Assembly: GCA_029255685.2 (NCBI GenBank) | Contig: CM055319.2 | Coordinates: 15,656,247-15,720,246 of the forward strand | Reading direction: 5' to 3' | Source: Silene conica | Taxonomy: Eukaryota; Streptophyta; Magnoliopsida; Caryophyllales; Caryophyllaceae | DNA: 64,000 nt | Shown: piece by piece, positions 1-12,353 of the stretch | How the letters are laid out: each line of letters begins with the position of its first letter | How positions within the stretch are numbered: position 1 is the stretch's first letter | Made by a program: the position numbers and the translations under genes | Notes under the pieces: model-generated | Databases searched by the model: none | Seen by the model: the letters and a program-made list of their open reading frames with translations, nothing else | What the model was told of the DNA's origin: nothing

Positions 1-844
1 AGCATGGATGCGGTCCAATATGCTGTTCCCAATAACTGTGGAGAAAAACATAATTTTGTAGCAACATTTTTCAAGTAGTAATAAATGGACGTTTCGTTAT
101 TCTATGACTCTATGAGTAAAGGGTGTTTGGCATTGGATATGAATGGGTTTTATTGACAGTGAATTAAATCCGAAGATTTCTCAATCTATTGGTTGAGACG
201 AAAATATTATGGACATTTGGCAATAGGTCTTTGGTTCGATTCCTCTCTCACCTCTATTATCATGTGACTACATGCCCTGAATAAAATAAAATTAGCGAAA
301 TTGTAGAAGTGTTTATACTCAGACCTGTCCATCGGGTTAAACGGAAAGGTTACATGTTTGATATATACGAGCTTGGAAGTATTGTGTGATTGTGTTAGGT
401 AAAATACAAGTCAAGTATATAAAAAAGAAAAGATGTTTAGCATAGCTTAACGCGAACTTGTACAAAAACAAATACAAAATCAGAACGCAATTTCAGCATC
501 AGCTACTCTACTAGTACGATTCATAAAAAAACCTTAAACTCGAATTCTAGTACAACGATAAACGATTCAATTCCAATATGAGAACTTAGGAAATACAGTC
601 CCTAAGGTCTATGACTCATTAGATTGAGCAACGAATGATCGACTTGGAATGCGATGAAGAAGTGATGTGCTGACGTCTGGATGGTAAATGTTCATCATCC
701 TCAGCATACAACCCTGCACGAGATCATTGCCTAAGAGACTCGCTCGTAATCAAAGTGAAAACAACGATGAAACTGAAATGACTCGCTCATAATCAAACGT
801 TTTCACAGGCAATCAAAATGTTGTTATATGTAAAAAAATGGATG
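1..844. other. No recognisable gene
   Basis: AT-rich flank downstream of the minus-strand FBA relic. I see no conserved protein, RNA gene or terminal repeat here. It may be the 3' flank or an intron of the neighbouring FBA gene, because that gene's coding similarity stops next to a possible splice donor near 848. Confidence 0.4.
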
Positions 845-1587
845 TACCTTTCGCGATCATCATCTTTGTTAACATCAGTGTCTAGATCGAGCAATACAAG
901 ACTATCAGTAAACGCAGCGAACATAGAGGCATCATCATACCAGTAATTAAGACCAAGCTCAATAAATTATCGCTTCATAACATCATAGAACACCATCACC
1001 CTATCACTTTTCATAGCAAACCCGAATAGCTTACCATCTCTGCCTAAGTACGCGAATCGCGTGAAAAGATAATGATCATTATCCACGGTAATATTCAATA
1101 TCATACACCAAGAATCATCTTCTTCTTTAACCCAAATTTTACATTTCTCAAACGTGGCCCTGTCGCTGTCGCGTTCACTGTCCTCGCAATTCAACAGTGA
1201 TAACTTAGATTTGTACTCGAAAAGAACGGGTTCCCATCTCAACATTTTTACCATCGATTCAGGCAACTCGATCTTTTGAAAAGTTTCTTCAATCAAATTA
1301 AACAGAAGAACCCATTTAGCAACGGAATCAAAGATTACTGTCTCCCAAGCGAGCCAATGAATAACCCCGTTTAAGAAGCAATGTGAATACGAGAGCGTAC
1401 TAATCGAGTAATCAGCCAAATAATCCGCGGGGATAGTCTTCCATATCCGATTGCAAACCGAATACACCTCAATCAACGGATTAAACAAGTGATGGTAATG
1501 AGAATAACTAATCTTAGCAACCCGATATAAGGAGAATGCAACCTTACCCTTACGTAAACAGAACAGAGTTTTTTCCGAGTTATGCAT
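845..1587 (-). pseudogene. F-box-associated (FBA) domain protein, broken
   Basis: Minus-strand reading resembling the substrate-binding FBA half of plant F-box proteins, which select targets for SCF ubiquitin ligases. From residue about 20 it contains the family phrases VAKISYS, EVYSVCNRIWKTI, HCFLNGVIHWLA and a PESMVKM stretch. No F-box precedes it. The open frame stops at 967, but similar sequence continues in the same frame beyond the stop (FIELGLN, then SLVLLDLD) to about 848, where a GT donor could follow. It is therefore a 5'-truncated copy with a premature stop. It is a paralogue of the two F-box copies at 2133-4878. The function is dead or doubtful. Confidence 0.7.
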
Positions 1588-1985
1588 AATGAAAATCGTG
1601 TTGAGAATTGAGATTGCATTGTATTTTCATCCTATGCAGGTTTTCTTTGAAAACTCGAGTGTAAGACAGTATCGACAATCAAGTCTGAAGTCCGAGAATG
1701 TAGTTTGTAGGAACTCGTAACCTTTTGAACTCGTGTTGGAATGTTTGAACTTGAAACTAATGTTGGCTGCTATAAGCCTGTAATCGACTATATACTCATT
1801 CTGTTTTATGCTCGCTTTTGAGACATGTATGCAGGTATTACCGGGTTTAGTACCGCGGTAAACTGAAGTATATCATGAGTCCAACGCTCTCCATTTTACG
1901 TTCTGCTGAAATATATTTGTCTGTTTTAATGCATTAATATGCCGTCCGTACCTCCTCACAGCCATTGTCTGCCCTATAAGGCATT
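1515..1985. repeat. Left arm of inverted duplication
   Basis: This stretch matches the reverse complement of 5205-5608. Shared blocks include the MHNSEK start region with TTACGTAAGGGTAAGG, a block around CAACACGATTTTCATTATGC and one around GAGGAGGTACGGACG. It overlaps the start of the FBA relic. With the F-box pair between the arms it forms a nested palindrome. Confidence 0.8.
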
Positions 1986-2132
1986 TAGGTTGGCAAATGA
2001 CAAAGACCCAAGTTTAGAACGTCTTCATTAGAGTGAAATTAGAAGTCTGAAATTAATAAAGGCGAACTTGCAAGGAACATGAAAGCAATGAAATGCATAA
2101 CAAACACAAGAACAGTAACATACTAACATAAA

Positions 2133-3316
2133 CTATTCTACTATTTCATTTTGATCATCAGTAAGATCTTCGATGTTTTGGTCGAGCAACACAAGACTCT
2201 CCGAATAAACACTGAACTTGGCATGTCGATGTACACAAAATTGAAGGTCTATAATTTGCTTAGTCTTGGGATCATAAGATACCAGCTCTCCACCAGTACC
2301 ATTTGCAAAGTCGATTAATTGTTCATTTTCTCCCAAGTATTCAATCGGACCAAGTCGGTAAAAGCTAGGTAACATTGAAACACTCAAGATTTTGTACCAT
2401 GATGAACTCCCAACATTATTGTAGTCTTGTTTCACCCAGATTCGACACTCTGCTGAAGTACTGAAACTGCAGCAAGACACCGATAAGTTGCCTTGGTACA
2501 CAAATATACCGAAATCACCATCGCCAACAGCCCCTACAGTCTCTTGTGGCAATTCCATCTTCGCGAAAGTTTGTTCCTTGACATCGAACAAAAGTAACCA
2601 TTTTTCGACGGATAATTGTTTCCCTCTTCTGGAATAAGCCAATGAATATCCCCATTATGAAAGCAGTGTGAACCGAAAACTCTATTAATAGCGTTATCAA
2701 CCAAATATTTAGTACAGATAATCTTCCATGCTCGTTCCTGAACAGAATAAACCTCTGCCGTCAATGGCGTGTTTCTATCAGAATAACTTATTTTAACCAC
2801 CCGATGATCATTTCTAAGACAATCATAGCCGAACCCCAACACAGAATAAACGCCCGTCAATTTAGAGTTAGGAAGTTTAAGGGATTTCTGAATCAAGGGA
2901 TTCAATAGCAAAATAGGGTTTTGCACGGTAAGATAGTTAGAAGAAGAGAGGCACAACAAACCATTAACTGGTCCGGCAAAAGTTAAGTGGAAAAACCCAT
3001 TTGCAGGTACATCGAAGGAGGCCGATAAAGAGCTGTGAAGACAATTTCCTCGTTGTAACTGAGATAAATCACGAAAGAGGTAACATAAGTGGGATTGTTC
3101 CGTTTCAGATGGCCAAAAGGTTCTTCGGCAGAGAATTAAGGAGTTAGCGTCGTTTTGGGTGTAATGCTTAAGGTGCGCAACCATGAAAGAAGGGGAGACA
3201 ATTAGGGAATGCTATGATTTGCAGACGCAACGACATTTACCTAAGGTTTTTACAGGAAGATTCTTAAGGATTTCGAACCATATGTCTTGAGAGAAACACG
3301 GGTTTACGTCTGACAT
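2133..3316 (-). pseudogene. F-box protein with FBA domain, two lesions
   Basis: Reading the minus strand from ATG at 3316 gives MSDVNPCFSQDIWFEILKNL followed by PVKTLGKCRCVCKS, a typical N-terminal F-box (Skp1-binding). The next codon is TAG near 3212 where Trp is usual. The frame then continues through NGLLCLSS, LLNPLIQKSLKLPNSK, VLGFGYD, RNDHRVVKISYSD and HNGDIHWLIPEEG. A one- or two-base indel near 2640 shifts the frame to KWLLLFDVKEQTFAKMELP, RIWVKQDYN, PIEYLGENE, ending at 2133. Total length would be about 390 residues, normal for this family. One nonsense codon and one frameshift make it a pseudogene unless either is a sequencing error. Confidence 0.8.
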
Positions 3317-3698
3317 TTTTTAATAGAAATACTGAAATTTACTGTAAGATATAAAATGAGAGCATTATTAGAGTATTTAAGGTTGTAGTAGAAGAAGAAG
3401 GATATGGTGCAGTAAACAGACGTGTATGTAGTTGTATCGTTTTAAGTGCAAATTAATTATAAAAATAGATCGTTTCACGGTGTGGGAGACTGTCTTATTT
3501 TAGAATTTGTACATTTTCAAGAAGGAAATGTTGATATGAACGGTTATTGGGAACCAAAAATGACCTGTATTTGAAACGACACAACAAGATGATAGATGTT
3601 TGTTTAAACATTATTAATGCACCAAATTCTTTATCTTTTGCTTTAAATACTCTAATGTTCTCACTTTATTTTTGTCAGATTACAGATTTTGTATTAAA
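3317..3698. promoter_or_regulatory. Divergent spacer between two F-box copies
   Basis: The 382 bp between two head-to-head F-box copies. Both edges are similar in inverted orientation: each has TTTAAATACTCTAAT followed by a CTCA-T-TTTAT block and then the ATGTCAGAC start. The spacer is the centre of the palindrome and would hold both promoters. No element was identified beyond AT-rich TATA-like runs. Confidence 0.4.
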
Positions 3699-4878
3699 AT
3701 GTCAGACGAACCCGCGTCTTTCAGAAGACATATGGTTCGAAATCTTCAAGTAATTTCCTGTAAAAACCTTAGGTAAATGCCGTTGTATTTGCAAATCATG
3801 TAATTCTCTCATTGTTTCCGCGTCTTTTATGGCTGCACACCATAAGCATTACACCCGAAACAACACAAATTCTTTGATTCTCTTCAAAGAATCAGACCAA
3901 CAGTACATTGTCTTTCGTGATTTAGCTCAGTTAAAACAACGAAATAAACTTTACACCTAAATTTTCTCTTTCGTTTCACCGACGCGCTGCATCATGCTCG
4001 TGGGATCTATTAATGGTTTGTTGTGCATCACTGATTTTTGGTACCCGACAGACCGTATCTTCTTATGGAATCCTTTAATTCAGAAATCCATTAAACTTCC
4101 TAAGTCCAAATTTACTGTCGATAGATCTGATGTGGTGGGGTTCGGCTATGATTATCGGAGGAATGATCATCGGGTGGTTAAAATTAGTAATAGGGAAATC
4201 AATACACTGTTGGTAGAGCTTTACTCAGTTCAGGAACGAACATGGAGGACTATTTCCCCCAAGTATTTGGTTGATAACTTGATTTATAATAATGTTTCCC
4301 ATTTAAACTGCTTTTGTAATGGAATTATTCATTGGTTTACTACTCCAACGGCCAAAATCGGTTCTTCTGTCGGAAAATTGTTGCTTTTGCTTGATGTCGC
4401 GGATGAAACATTTTCGACAATGGATTTGCCAGAAGATATTGTAAGGCCTCGCTCATGGCAGTGTCAGTTTGGTATATTCGAGTATCAAGGTAAGTTATCG
4501 GTGTCCAATTGCGAACACGTGGTGTCGGAACAAAATGATATATTATACTATTGTCAAATATGGGTGAAACAGGACTATAATGTAGGGAGTTCATGGTGCA
4601 AAATAATAAATGCAGGATTGTTATTCGACTTATACCATGACGGTCCGATGCAATACTTAAGAGAGAACGAAGAATTACTCGGGTATGGTAGGGAAAGCGA
4701 AGGAGAGCTGGTGTCCTATAATCCTAAGACTAAGGAAATTAAAGAACTTGGTCTTCAGATTGGGGGATCTGACAAATTCAGTGCTTATTCGGAGAGTCTT
4801 GCATTGCTCGATCTCACTGCTGATGAACTCAAAAGGTATATACCGTATCCAATAAGACGTATACAAAAATGTTTGTAG
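3699..4878 (+). pseudogene. F-box protein with FBA domain, plus-strand paralogue
   Basis: This is the head-to-head partner of the copy at 2133-3316. The start ATGTCAGAC is at 3699, but a frameshift follows within about ten codons. The F-box (LSEDIWFEIFK) is then read in the frame of 3547, which has in-frame TAA stops at 3751-3753 and 3958-3960. From the ATG at 3994 a clean 294-codon frame contains the whole FBA domain: NGLLCITD, LWNPLIQKSIKLPKSK, VVGFGYDY, RNDHRVVKIS, ELYSVQERTWRTI, CNGIIHWF, LLLLDVADETFSTMDLPED and QIWVKQDYNVGSSWCKI. A shorter FBA-only protein could be made from 3994, but the Skp1-binding part is lost. It ends near AAAG/GTATAT, a possible lost intron site. Confidence 0.75.
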
Positions 4879-4879
4879 A

Positions 4880-5160
4880 ACTCAAAATGTTCGATCTCAA
4901 TGCAAGACTCTCCGAGTAAGCACAGAACTTTGTAGAATTACTTAGACGGAGACCAAGTTCTGTAATTCGCCGAGTCTTCAGATCATACGACACCAGTGCT
5001 CGATTCCAGAGCTTAGCAAACCCGACTAATTCCTCGTTTTCTCCCAAATATTCAATTGGACCAGAATGGCCAAACAATTGCAACATTTCAGACTCAACGG
5101 ACAAGATTTTGCACCATAAAGTGTCGACATTATAGTCTCATTTCACCCATATTAATTCCA
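4880..5160 (-). pseudogene. FBA C-terminal fragment
   Basis: Minus-strand fragment with IWVK, an in-frame stop, then DYNVDTLWCKILSVESEM, GPIEYLGENEELVGFA, LVSYDLKTRRITELGL and FCAYSESLAL. It matches only the last quarter of the FBA domain. It lies tail-to-tail with the preceding plus-strand copy and adjoins the right arm of the inverted duplication. Confidence 0.7.
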
Positions 5161-5204
5161 GACTTCTAATTTCACGCTAACGGCCCCTTTGAGACCCGGG
5201 TCCT

Positions 5205-5608
5205 TATAGGGCCGACCCTGGCTGTGAGGAGGTACGGACGACATATTAATGCATTCAAACAGACAAATATATTTCAGCACAGCATAAAATGGAGAGTGTT
5301 GGAAACCTGGTAATACTTGCATACATGTCTCAAAAGCGAGCATAAGCCAAAACGAGTATATAGTCGGTTACAGGCTTATAGCAGCCAACATTAGTTTCAA
5401 GTTCAAAAGGTTACGAGTTCCTACAAACTGCATTCTTGGACTTCAGACTTGATAGTCGATACTGTTTAACACTCGAGTTTTCAGAGAAGACCTGCATAGG
5501 ATGAAAATACAACGCAATCTTAATTCTCAACACGATTTTCATTATGCATCACTCGGAAAAACTCTGTTTTATTTACGTAAGGGTAAGGTTACATTCCCTT
5601 AATATCTC
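5205..5608. repeat. Right arm of inverted duplication
   Basis: Reverse-complement match to 1515-1985, reading out to the MHHSEK start of a truncated FBA copy. Similarity is lost just after 5608. The arm is shorter than the left arm and somewhat diverged. Confidence 0.8.
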
Positions 5609-6240
5609 GCCATGAGAAGAAGCCTTATAGGCATTACGATAATGTTACTGTTTCTAGAGATTTGTTGTCTTTTCCAAAGTTGGATGAGGGGTTCCGAAGG
5701 GAAAAGGGAGGGGAGGGAAAGGAAGGGATATAATATCCATTATTTTGTTAACAAAAGGGCTAGGAGGAAATGGAGGGGGTAGAATTGAGTTTTTTTTGGA
5801 GGTTTTCATTTACTTGTGTCTTATCATCAACTTACTGAACCCTATCAGAAGGGCATTTTTTGGGGGTAACTTTGAGAGAGATTGATCAACTTCGCTAAAG
5901 GATTCATAGCCTGGCATTTCCATAGTTTGTTTTTAACTTGCTCTTTTTTTCTTATCAAGGTTTGAATATTTATGTGAGTTGAAATGAAGTCAGAACTTCT
6001 GGTCTTTATATCAAGAACCCCAAAACTAGTTTATTAATGCTTACTCTCAAGAATGATATAATATCCTCAAACTAGTAGCATTTGCAAAATCTGTGAAGGT
6101 CCACAGATGTAAATAGTAAGTAGATATATATCACAAAGTATATCGATCTCTTCCTAAAACTTTTTTTACTGACTTGCGGGTTTTAAACCCGAGTTATGAC
6201 GCCATGAGTATCACGTGGCTCATGACTCTATCAGTGTTTT

Positions 6241-6730
6241 TGTAACACCCCGGCCCAAACCTAGGACCGGAAATATTAGCCACGGTAGCTCGCCATGCTA
6301 TGTACTAGCTCCACAGACCAACACGAGTCCTTTCCAGCGCATTTTGTCCTCACTCATGCGCATCCCGGGAACCTTCCCGAGAGGTCACCCATCCTAAGAC
6401 TACTTCCAGCCAAGCACGCTTAACTTTGGAGTTCTTTCGCATGGATAACCAGAAAAGAAAGTGCACTTTGTTGATATGAGTAGTACTTTCAATCCCTTTA
6501 AGCACTAGTCATATATGCTTATCAATAGACCTTTTCAAGGAGTTACCCCACCCGAATATCATATTCGGTTCAATGGAGTATTACACACCCCCACTTACAG
6601 AACGCAACGTCCTCGTTGCGCATGGCAGCATCTAACCGCAGCCGAGCTAAACCAGGAATCCTCCCCCGCTTGGTTGGTGCCCTAGGTACTCCAGACCACA
6701 GGCGCTCACCAGACGGTCGCAGGGTTGCTC
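6241..6730 (-). mobile_element. Truncated Cassandra-type TRIM element
   Basis: In minus orientation the LTR is 6585-6241 (starts TGTAATACTCC, ends GGGGTGTTACA). Next to it, on the internal side, is a purine-rich tract (GTAAGTGGGGGTGTG), so this is the 3' LTR. The internal domain (6586-6730) stops at GCTC just where the Met-tRNA primer site would begin; the 5' LTR is missing. Flanking sequence resumes at 6731 in a later block of the tandem unit, so the 5' LTR and about 470 bp of host sequence were lost together. Confidence 0.75.
6357..6452 (-). other. 5S rRNA-derived sequence in Cassandra LTR
   Basis: The reverse complement carries the plant 5S core AACTCCAAAGTTAAGCGTGC, then TTGG, an AGTAGT block and AGGATGGGTGACC, followed by GGGAAG. 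This matches the internal Pol III promoter part of 5S rRNA, the hallmark of Cassandra LTRs. It is not a functional 5S gene: it is isolated and its ends do not fit. Confidence 0.75.
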
Positions 6731-7470
6731 AGAAATATTATTACTAATTTGTGGTGTTTAGTGAGGTTAAATAGGCAATCTGCAAATTGTAGGTGTATTC
6801 ATGATCATGTGTATGAGCCTATAAGTTATAACATCATTGTTACGTTGAATAATGCATGTTATTACATGGAGTTAAGTGAATGCATATGTTTGCTAAGATC
6901 TTATGTCCCGAAATGAAGTAGGTATTTATGTAAGATTAAATGTGGTATTACAATGAAATAACATGGACTAACACGATTGTTATAACCATTAGTTTTAAGA
7001 TAAGTTTAAGGTGAACAATATTCTCATAGTGCATCAAGAGGTGTTAGTGTCTTACCCATGTTAACCCGATATCATAACAGTTCGTCTTATTTTCCTAGTA
7101 AACACTTGGAGGTAATGATTATTGGCTAATGATAAGCCGATAAGGTATTAGGCGGCATAAGACGAGAGTTAATGAAGGACTAATGCTAAACAAAGTATTA
7201 TTCATAAATATTTGCATATAGTAGCGAGAAATTTTACGTTTTCTCTATCGACCAATGATTAGGGAGGTCATGACATTGATGTGTTGGGCGTGCTTGATCG
7301 GACCCTTATGATTGGTATAAATGCATTTCACTCTAGGCAGTTTCAAACTTTCATTCGGTTTTCTCTTCGTTATGAATGAGATGAGTTAATGTTTATTTAT
7401 TGATTAGCTATGACGATTTGATAAAAAATAGATCAGCTTTAAACTTAACATAATCAAACGCTCGTACATT

Positions 7471-8660
7471 TAGGCCTTGTTGGATGAGAGGTTCTGAAGG
7501 GAAAAGGGAGGGGAAGGACCGGAAGGGATCCAATATCCATTGTTTTATTAACAAAAGGGGTAGGAGGAAATAGAATAGGAAGGATTGAGTTTGTTTGGAG
7601 GGTTTCATTTACTGGTGTCTTATAATCAATTGACTAATCCCTATCAGAAGGGCATTTTTTGGGGGTAACTGTGAAAGAGATTTATCAACTTCGCTAAAGG
7701 ATTCAGAACCTGACATTTCCATGGTTTGTTTGGAACTTGCTCTTTTTTCTGATCAACGTTAAATCTCTATGTGATTTGAACTGATGTCAGAACTTCTGGT
7801 TTCTATATCAAGAACCCCAGAACTAATTTATTAATGCTTACTCTCAAGAATGGTATAATATCCCCAAATTAGTAGGATTTGCAAAATCTGTGAAGGTCCA
7901 CATATGTATATGGTAAGTAGATATCACAAAGTATATCGATCTCTTCCTAAAACATTTTTTTATACTGACAGGCGGGTTTTAAACCCGAGTTATGACTCCA
8001 TGAGTATCACATGGCTCATGACTTTATCAATGTTTTCACTGTCATTTTGAGAAATATTCCTACTAAAAGAAAACTGGCGTGAAGTATACTTCGATGATTG
8101 CACTTAGCGTTTCGTCGCCAAATTGAATCTCAATTACGAAGAAGTTAGGTAATTTCTCATCCAATTTCACTCATCATTTTGTTGAAATTAGTGAATTATT
8201 GAATTTACTGATTATTTTCCCCTATTTTGTTTCTTATTTTGAGAGGATGAATAAGGTAAAATTCACGATTCATAAGTTTGACGTAATTAGATTTGCGATT
8301 GATTTTCATTTAATGGTAGTTTGAAGGTAATTAAAAATCAAGGTGATGAAATCATATGAGTTTGAGAATGATGAATCATTACTGTTGGAGTTGGGGGAAA
8401 AGGTAGGGTTCGATTGAATTTGAAATTGGTTGAATTATCGGCTTTGCTATGGTGAAATAATCGAATTTACGTTGTGGAATGCTGTGTACGGGGATGGATC
8501 GTGTAAAATAGAAATATTATTACTAATTTGTGGTGTTTATTATTAAGCTTAAATAACCAATCTGTAAATTGTAGGTGTATTTTTGATCGTGTGTATGAGC
8601 CTATAGGTTATAACGTCGTCGTTGCGTTGATTAATGCTTGCTATTACATGGAGTTAAGTG
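7471..8660. repeat. Tandem unit 2, truncated at its right end
   Basis: Starts with GGCCTTGTTGGATGAG and carries the zinc-finger start region, promoter copy and AT-rich tract. It stops after GGAGTTAAGTGAAC, where the sequence jumps into the coding-start block of unit 3. The last third present in units 3 and 4 is missing. Confidence 0.7.
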
Positions 8661-10228
8661 AACTGTGAAAGAGATTGATCAACTTCGCTAAAGGATTTAG
8701 AACCTGGCATTTCAATGGTTTGTTTGGAACTTGCTCTTTTTTTCTTATCAAGGTTTGAATCTCTATGTGAGTTGAAATGAAGTCAGAACTTTTGGTTTTT
8801 ATATCAAGAACCCAATAACTAGTTTATTAATGCTTACTCTCAAGAATGGTATAATATCCTCAAATTAGTAGGATTTGCAAAATCTGTGAAGGTCTACAGA
8901 TATATATGGTAAGTATATATCACAAAGTATAACGATCTCTTCATAAAACTTTTTTTTACTAACAGACGGCTTTTAAACCCGAGTTATGACTCCATGATTA
9001 TCATGTGGCTCATGACTCTATCAGTGTTTTTACTGCCATTCTGGGAAATATTCCCACTAATAGAAAACTGGCGCGAAGTATGCATCGAGGATTGTAATTA
9101 GGTTTCGGCGCCAAATTGAATCTCAATTACGAAGAATCCAGCATGTAATTTCTCATCCAATTTCACTCATGATTTTGCTGAAAATTTCCCCTATTTTGTT
9201 TCTTATCTTGAGATGATGGATAAGGTAAAATTCACGATTCATTAGTTTGATGTAATTAGATTTGCGATTGATTTTCATTTAATGGTAGTTTGAAGGTATT
9301 TAAAAATCAAGGTGATGAAATTATATGAGTTTGAGAATAATGAATCATTACTGTTGGAATTGAGAGAAAAGTTAGGGTTTAATTCAATTTGGAATTGGTT
9401 GAATTATTGGCTTTGCTAAGGTGAAGTAATTGAATTTACATTGTCGAATGCTATGTACGGAGATGGATCGTGTAGAAATAGAAATATTATTACTAATTTG
9501 TAGCGTTTAGAGAGCTTAAATAGCCAATCTGCAAATTGTAGGTGTATTTTTGATCACGTGTATAAGCCTATAGGTTATAACATCGTCGTTGCGTTGATTA
9601 ATGCTTGCATTTACATGGAGTTAAGTGAACGCATATGCTTGTTAAGATCCCATGGGACGAAATGATGTTGGTATTTATGGAAGACTAAATGTAGGTACTA
9701 CAATGAAATAAGATGGACTAATACAAGTTTTCTAACAATTAGTTTTAAGATAAGTTAGAATTGAACAATGTTTTCATAGTGCATCAAGAGGTGCTAGTGT
9801 GTTACGCACGTTAATTTGATTTTATAAACGTTTCTTTTTTCCTAGTAAACACTTGGAGGTACGTAATGGCTATTGGTTAATGATAAGCCAATAAGGTATT
9901 AGGCGGCATAATAAGACGAGAGTTAATGAAGGACTAATGTTAAACAAAGGATTATTCGTATTTGTATATAGTAGCGAGAAATTTTACGTTTGGTCTATCG
10001 ACCAATGATTAGGGAGGTCATGACATTGATGTGTAGGTCGGGCGTGCTTGATCGTACTTTTATGATTGGTATAAATGCATTTCACTCTAGGCAATTTCTA
10101 ACTTTCATTCGGTTATCTCTTTGTTATGAATGATATGAGTTAATGTTTATTTATTGATTAACTATGACGATTTGGTAAAAAAAAAAACGATCAACTGTAA
10201 ACTCAGCATAATCAAACGCTAGTACATT
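8661..10228. repeat. Tandem unit 3, truncated at its left end
   Basis: Begins inside the zinc-finger coding block (GTGAAAGAGATTGATC) and runs through the promoter copy, the AT-rich tract and the GACCAATGATTAGGGAGG block. The 2/3 junction looks like a deletion joining two adjacent units. Confidence 0.7.
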
Positions 10229-12000
10229 TAGGCCTTGTTGTATGAGGAGTTCTGAAGGGAAAGGGTAGGGGAGGGAAGTGAAGGGATACACATATGCATT
10301 GTTTTGTTAACAAAAGAGATAGGAGGAAATGGAGGGAGAAGGATTGAGTTTGTTTGGAGGTTTTCATTTACTGGTGTCTTATCATTGACTGACTGACCCA
10401 TATCAGAAGGGATCTTTTTAGGGGTAACTGTGAAAGAGATTGATCAACTTCGCTAAAGGATTCAGAACCTGGCATTTCCATGGTTTGTTTGGAACTTGCT
10501 CTTTTTTTCTTATCAAGGTATGAATCTCTATGTGAGTTGAAATGAAGTCAGAACTTCTGGTTTTTATATCAAGAACCTCAGAACTAGTTTATTAATGCTT
10601 ACTCTCAAGAATGGTATAATATCCTCAAATTATTAGGATTTTCAAAATTTGTGAAGGTCTACAGATGTATATGGTAAGTAGATATCACAAATTATAACGA
10701 TCTCTTCCAAAAACTTTTTTTTTACCGACAGGCTGGTTTTAGACCCGAGTTATGACTCCATGACTATCACGTGGCTCATGACTCTATCAGTGTTTTTACT
10801 GCCATTCTGAGAAATATTCCCACTAACAGAAAACTGGCGCGAAGTATACGTCGATGATTGCAATTAGGGTTCCGGTGCCAAATTGAATCTCAATTACGAA
10901 AAATCCATGTAATTTCTCATCCAATTTCACTCATCATTTTGTTGAAAATTGGTGAATTATTGAATTTACTGATTGTTTTCCCCTATTTTGTTTCTTATTT
11001 TGAGAGGATGAATAAGGTAAAATTCATGATTCATTAGTTTGATGTAATTAGATTTGTCATTGATTTTTATTTAATGGTAGTTTGAAGGTAATTAAAAATC
11101 AAGGTGATGAAGTTATATGAGTTTGAGAATGGTGAATCATTACTGTTGGAATTGGAGGAAAAGTTAGGGTTCAATTGAATTTGGAATTGGTTGAATTATC
11201 GGCTTTGATAAGTGAAATAATCGAATTTACGTTGTCGAATGCTATGTACGGAGATGGATCGTGTGAAAATAGAAATATTATTACTAATTTGTGGTGTTTA
11301 GTGAGCTTAAATAACCAATCTGCAAATTGTAGGTGTATTTTATTTTGATCATGTGTATGGGCCTATAGGTTATAACATCGTCGTTGCGTTGATTAATGCT
11401 TGCAATTACATGGAGTTAAGTGAACGCATATGCTTGTTAAGATCTCGTGGGACGAAATGAAGTAGGTATTTATGGAAGATTACATGTAGGTACTACAATG
11501 AAATAACATGGACTAATACGAGTTTTCTAACGATTAGCTTTAAGATAAGTTAGACTTGAACAATGTTTTCATAGTGCATCAAGAGGTGCTAGTATGTTAC
11601 GCACGTTAATCCGATTTTATAAACGTTTCTTTTTTCCTAGTAAACGCTTGGAGGTAATGGCTATTGGTTAATGATAAGCCGATAAGGTATTAGGCGGCAT
11701 CATAAGACGAGAGTTAATGAAGAACTAATGCTAAACAAAGGATTATTCATATTTGTAAATAGTAGCGAGAAATCTTATGTTTGGTCTATCGACCAATGAT
11801 TGGGGAGGTGATGACATTGATGTCTTGGGTGTGCTCGATCAGACCCTTATGATTGGTAGAAATGCATTTTTCTTTAAGTTGTTTGCAACTTTCATTCGAT
11901 TATCTCTTAGTTATGAATTGGATGACTTAATTTTTATTTATTGATTAGCTATGACGAATTGGTAAAAAATGAATCAGCTTTAAATTTAGCATAATTAGAT
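10229..12000. repeat. Tandem unit 4
   Basis: The most complete unit, about 1.75 kb, with every block in order. Similarity ends near the AT-rich stretch before 12000. The zinc-finger piece keeps its start codon, but indels break the frame within a few dozen codons. Confidence 0.7.
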
Positions 12001-12353
12001 ATTCTATTCTATTAAGATGAGATTTTTCTCAAAAAGTCTGAAATCTTTTAAGGAACTTTTTCTCTTTTCTTCAATTCCACGAAAGATACGGAGTATTCTG
12101 TCGTGTTTGTGAAGCGTATATGTGAGGTTCTGGTCATTGATGTTTAAGGCTTATTCATTGTGTTCACATGACACCTTGAGGAGTAGAAAATTAATCTATA
12201 TCGAATGGAAAAGGGAACGGTCAGGTTGACATCATTATATGATCCTTCCTGATCAAACTAAACTGAAACTATCATATAATGGAATAGACATGTGGTGTCT
12301 GAAAATAAAAACTAGAATCTTAACATTGAAATAAAAAAGGTAAATAACTCTAA
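12001..12353. other. No gene seen; 3' flank of zinc-finger gene
   Basis: AT-rich sequence downstream of the minus-strand zinc-finger stop codon at 12354. It may hold that gene's 3' UTR. Nothing else was recognised. Confidence 0.4.

Larger units (their letters stand above)
5640..7470. repeat. Tandem unit 1 (zinc-finger gene 5' end)
   Basis: First of four tandem units. Each full unit has a GGTTC-GAAGGGAAAAGGG block, a minus-strand piece of zinc-finger coding sequence starting ATGGAAATGCC, its 5' flank (AAGAATGGTATAATATCCTC), an AT-rich tract and a block ending GACCAATGATTAGGGAGG. The same coding start and flank recur at 35490-35900 in the real gene. In this unit about 470 bp is replaced by a broken Cassandra element. 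Confidence 0.75.

Noticed and set aside
7408-7608. 66-codon minus-strand membrane-like protein
   Set aside because: Reading across a purine-rich block of the tandem unit; not open in the other units.
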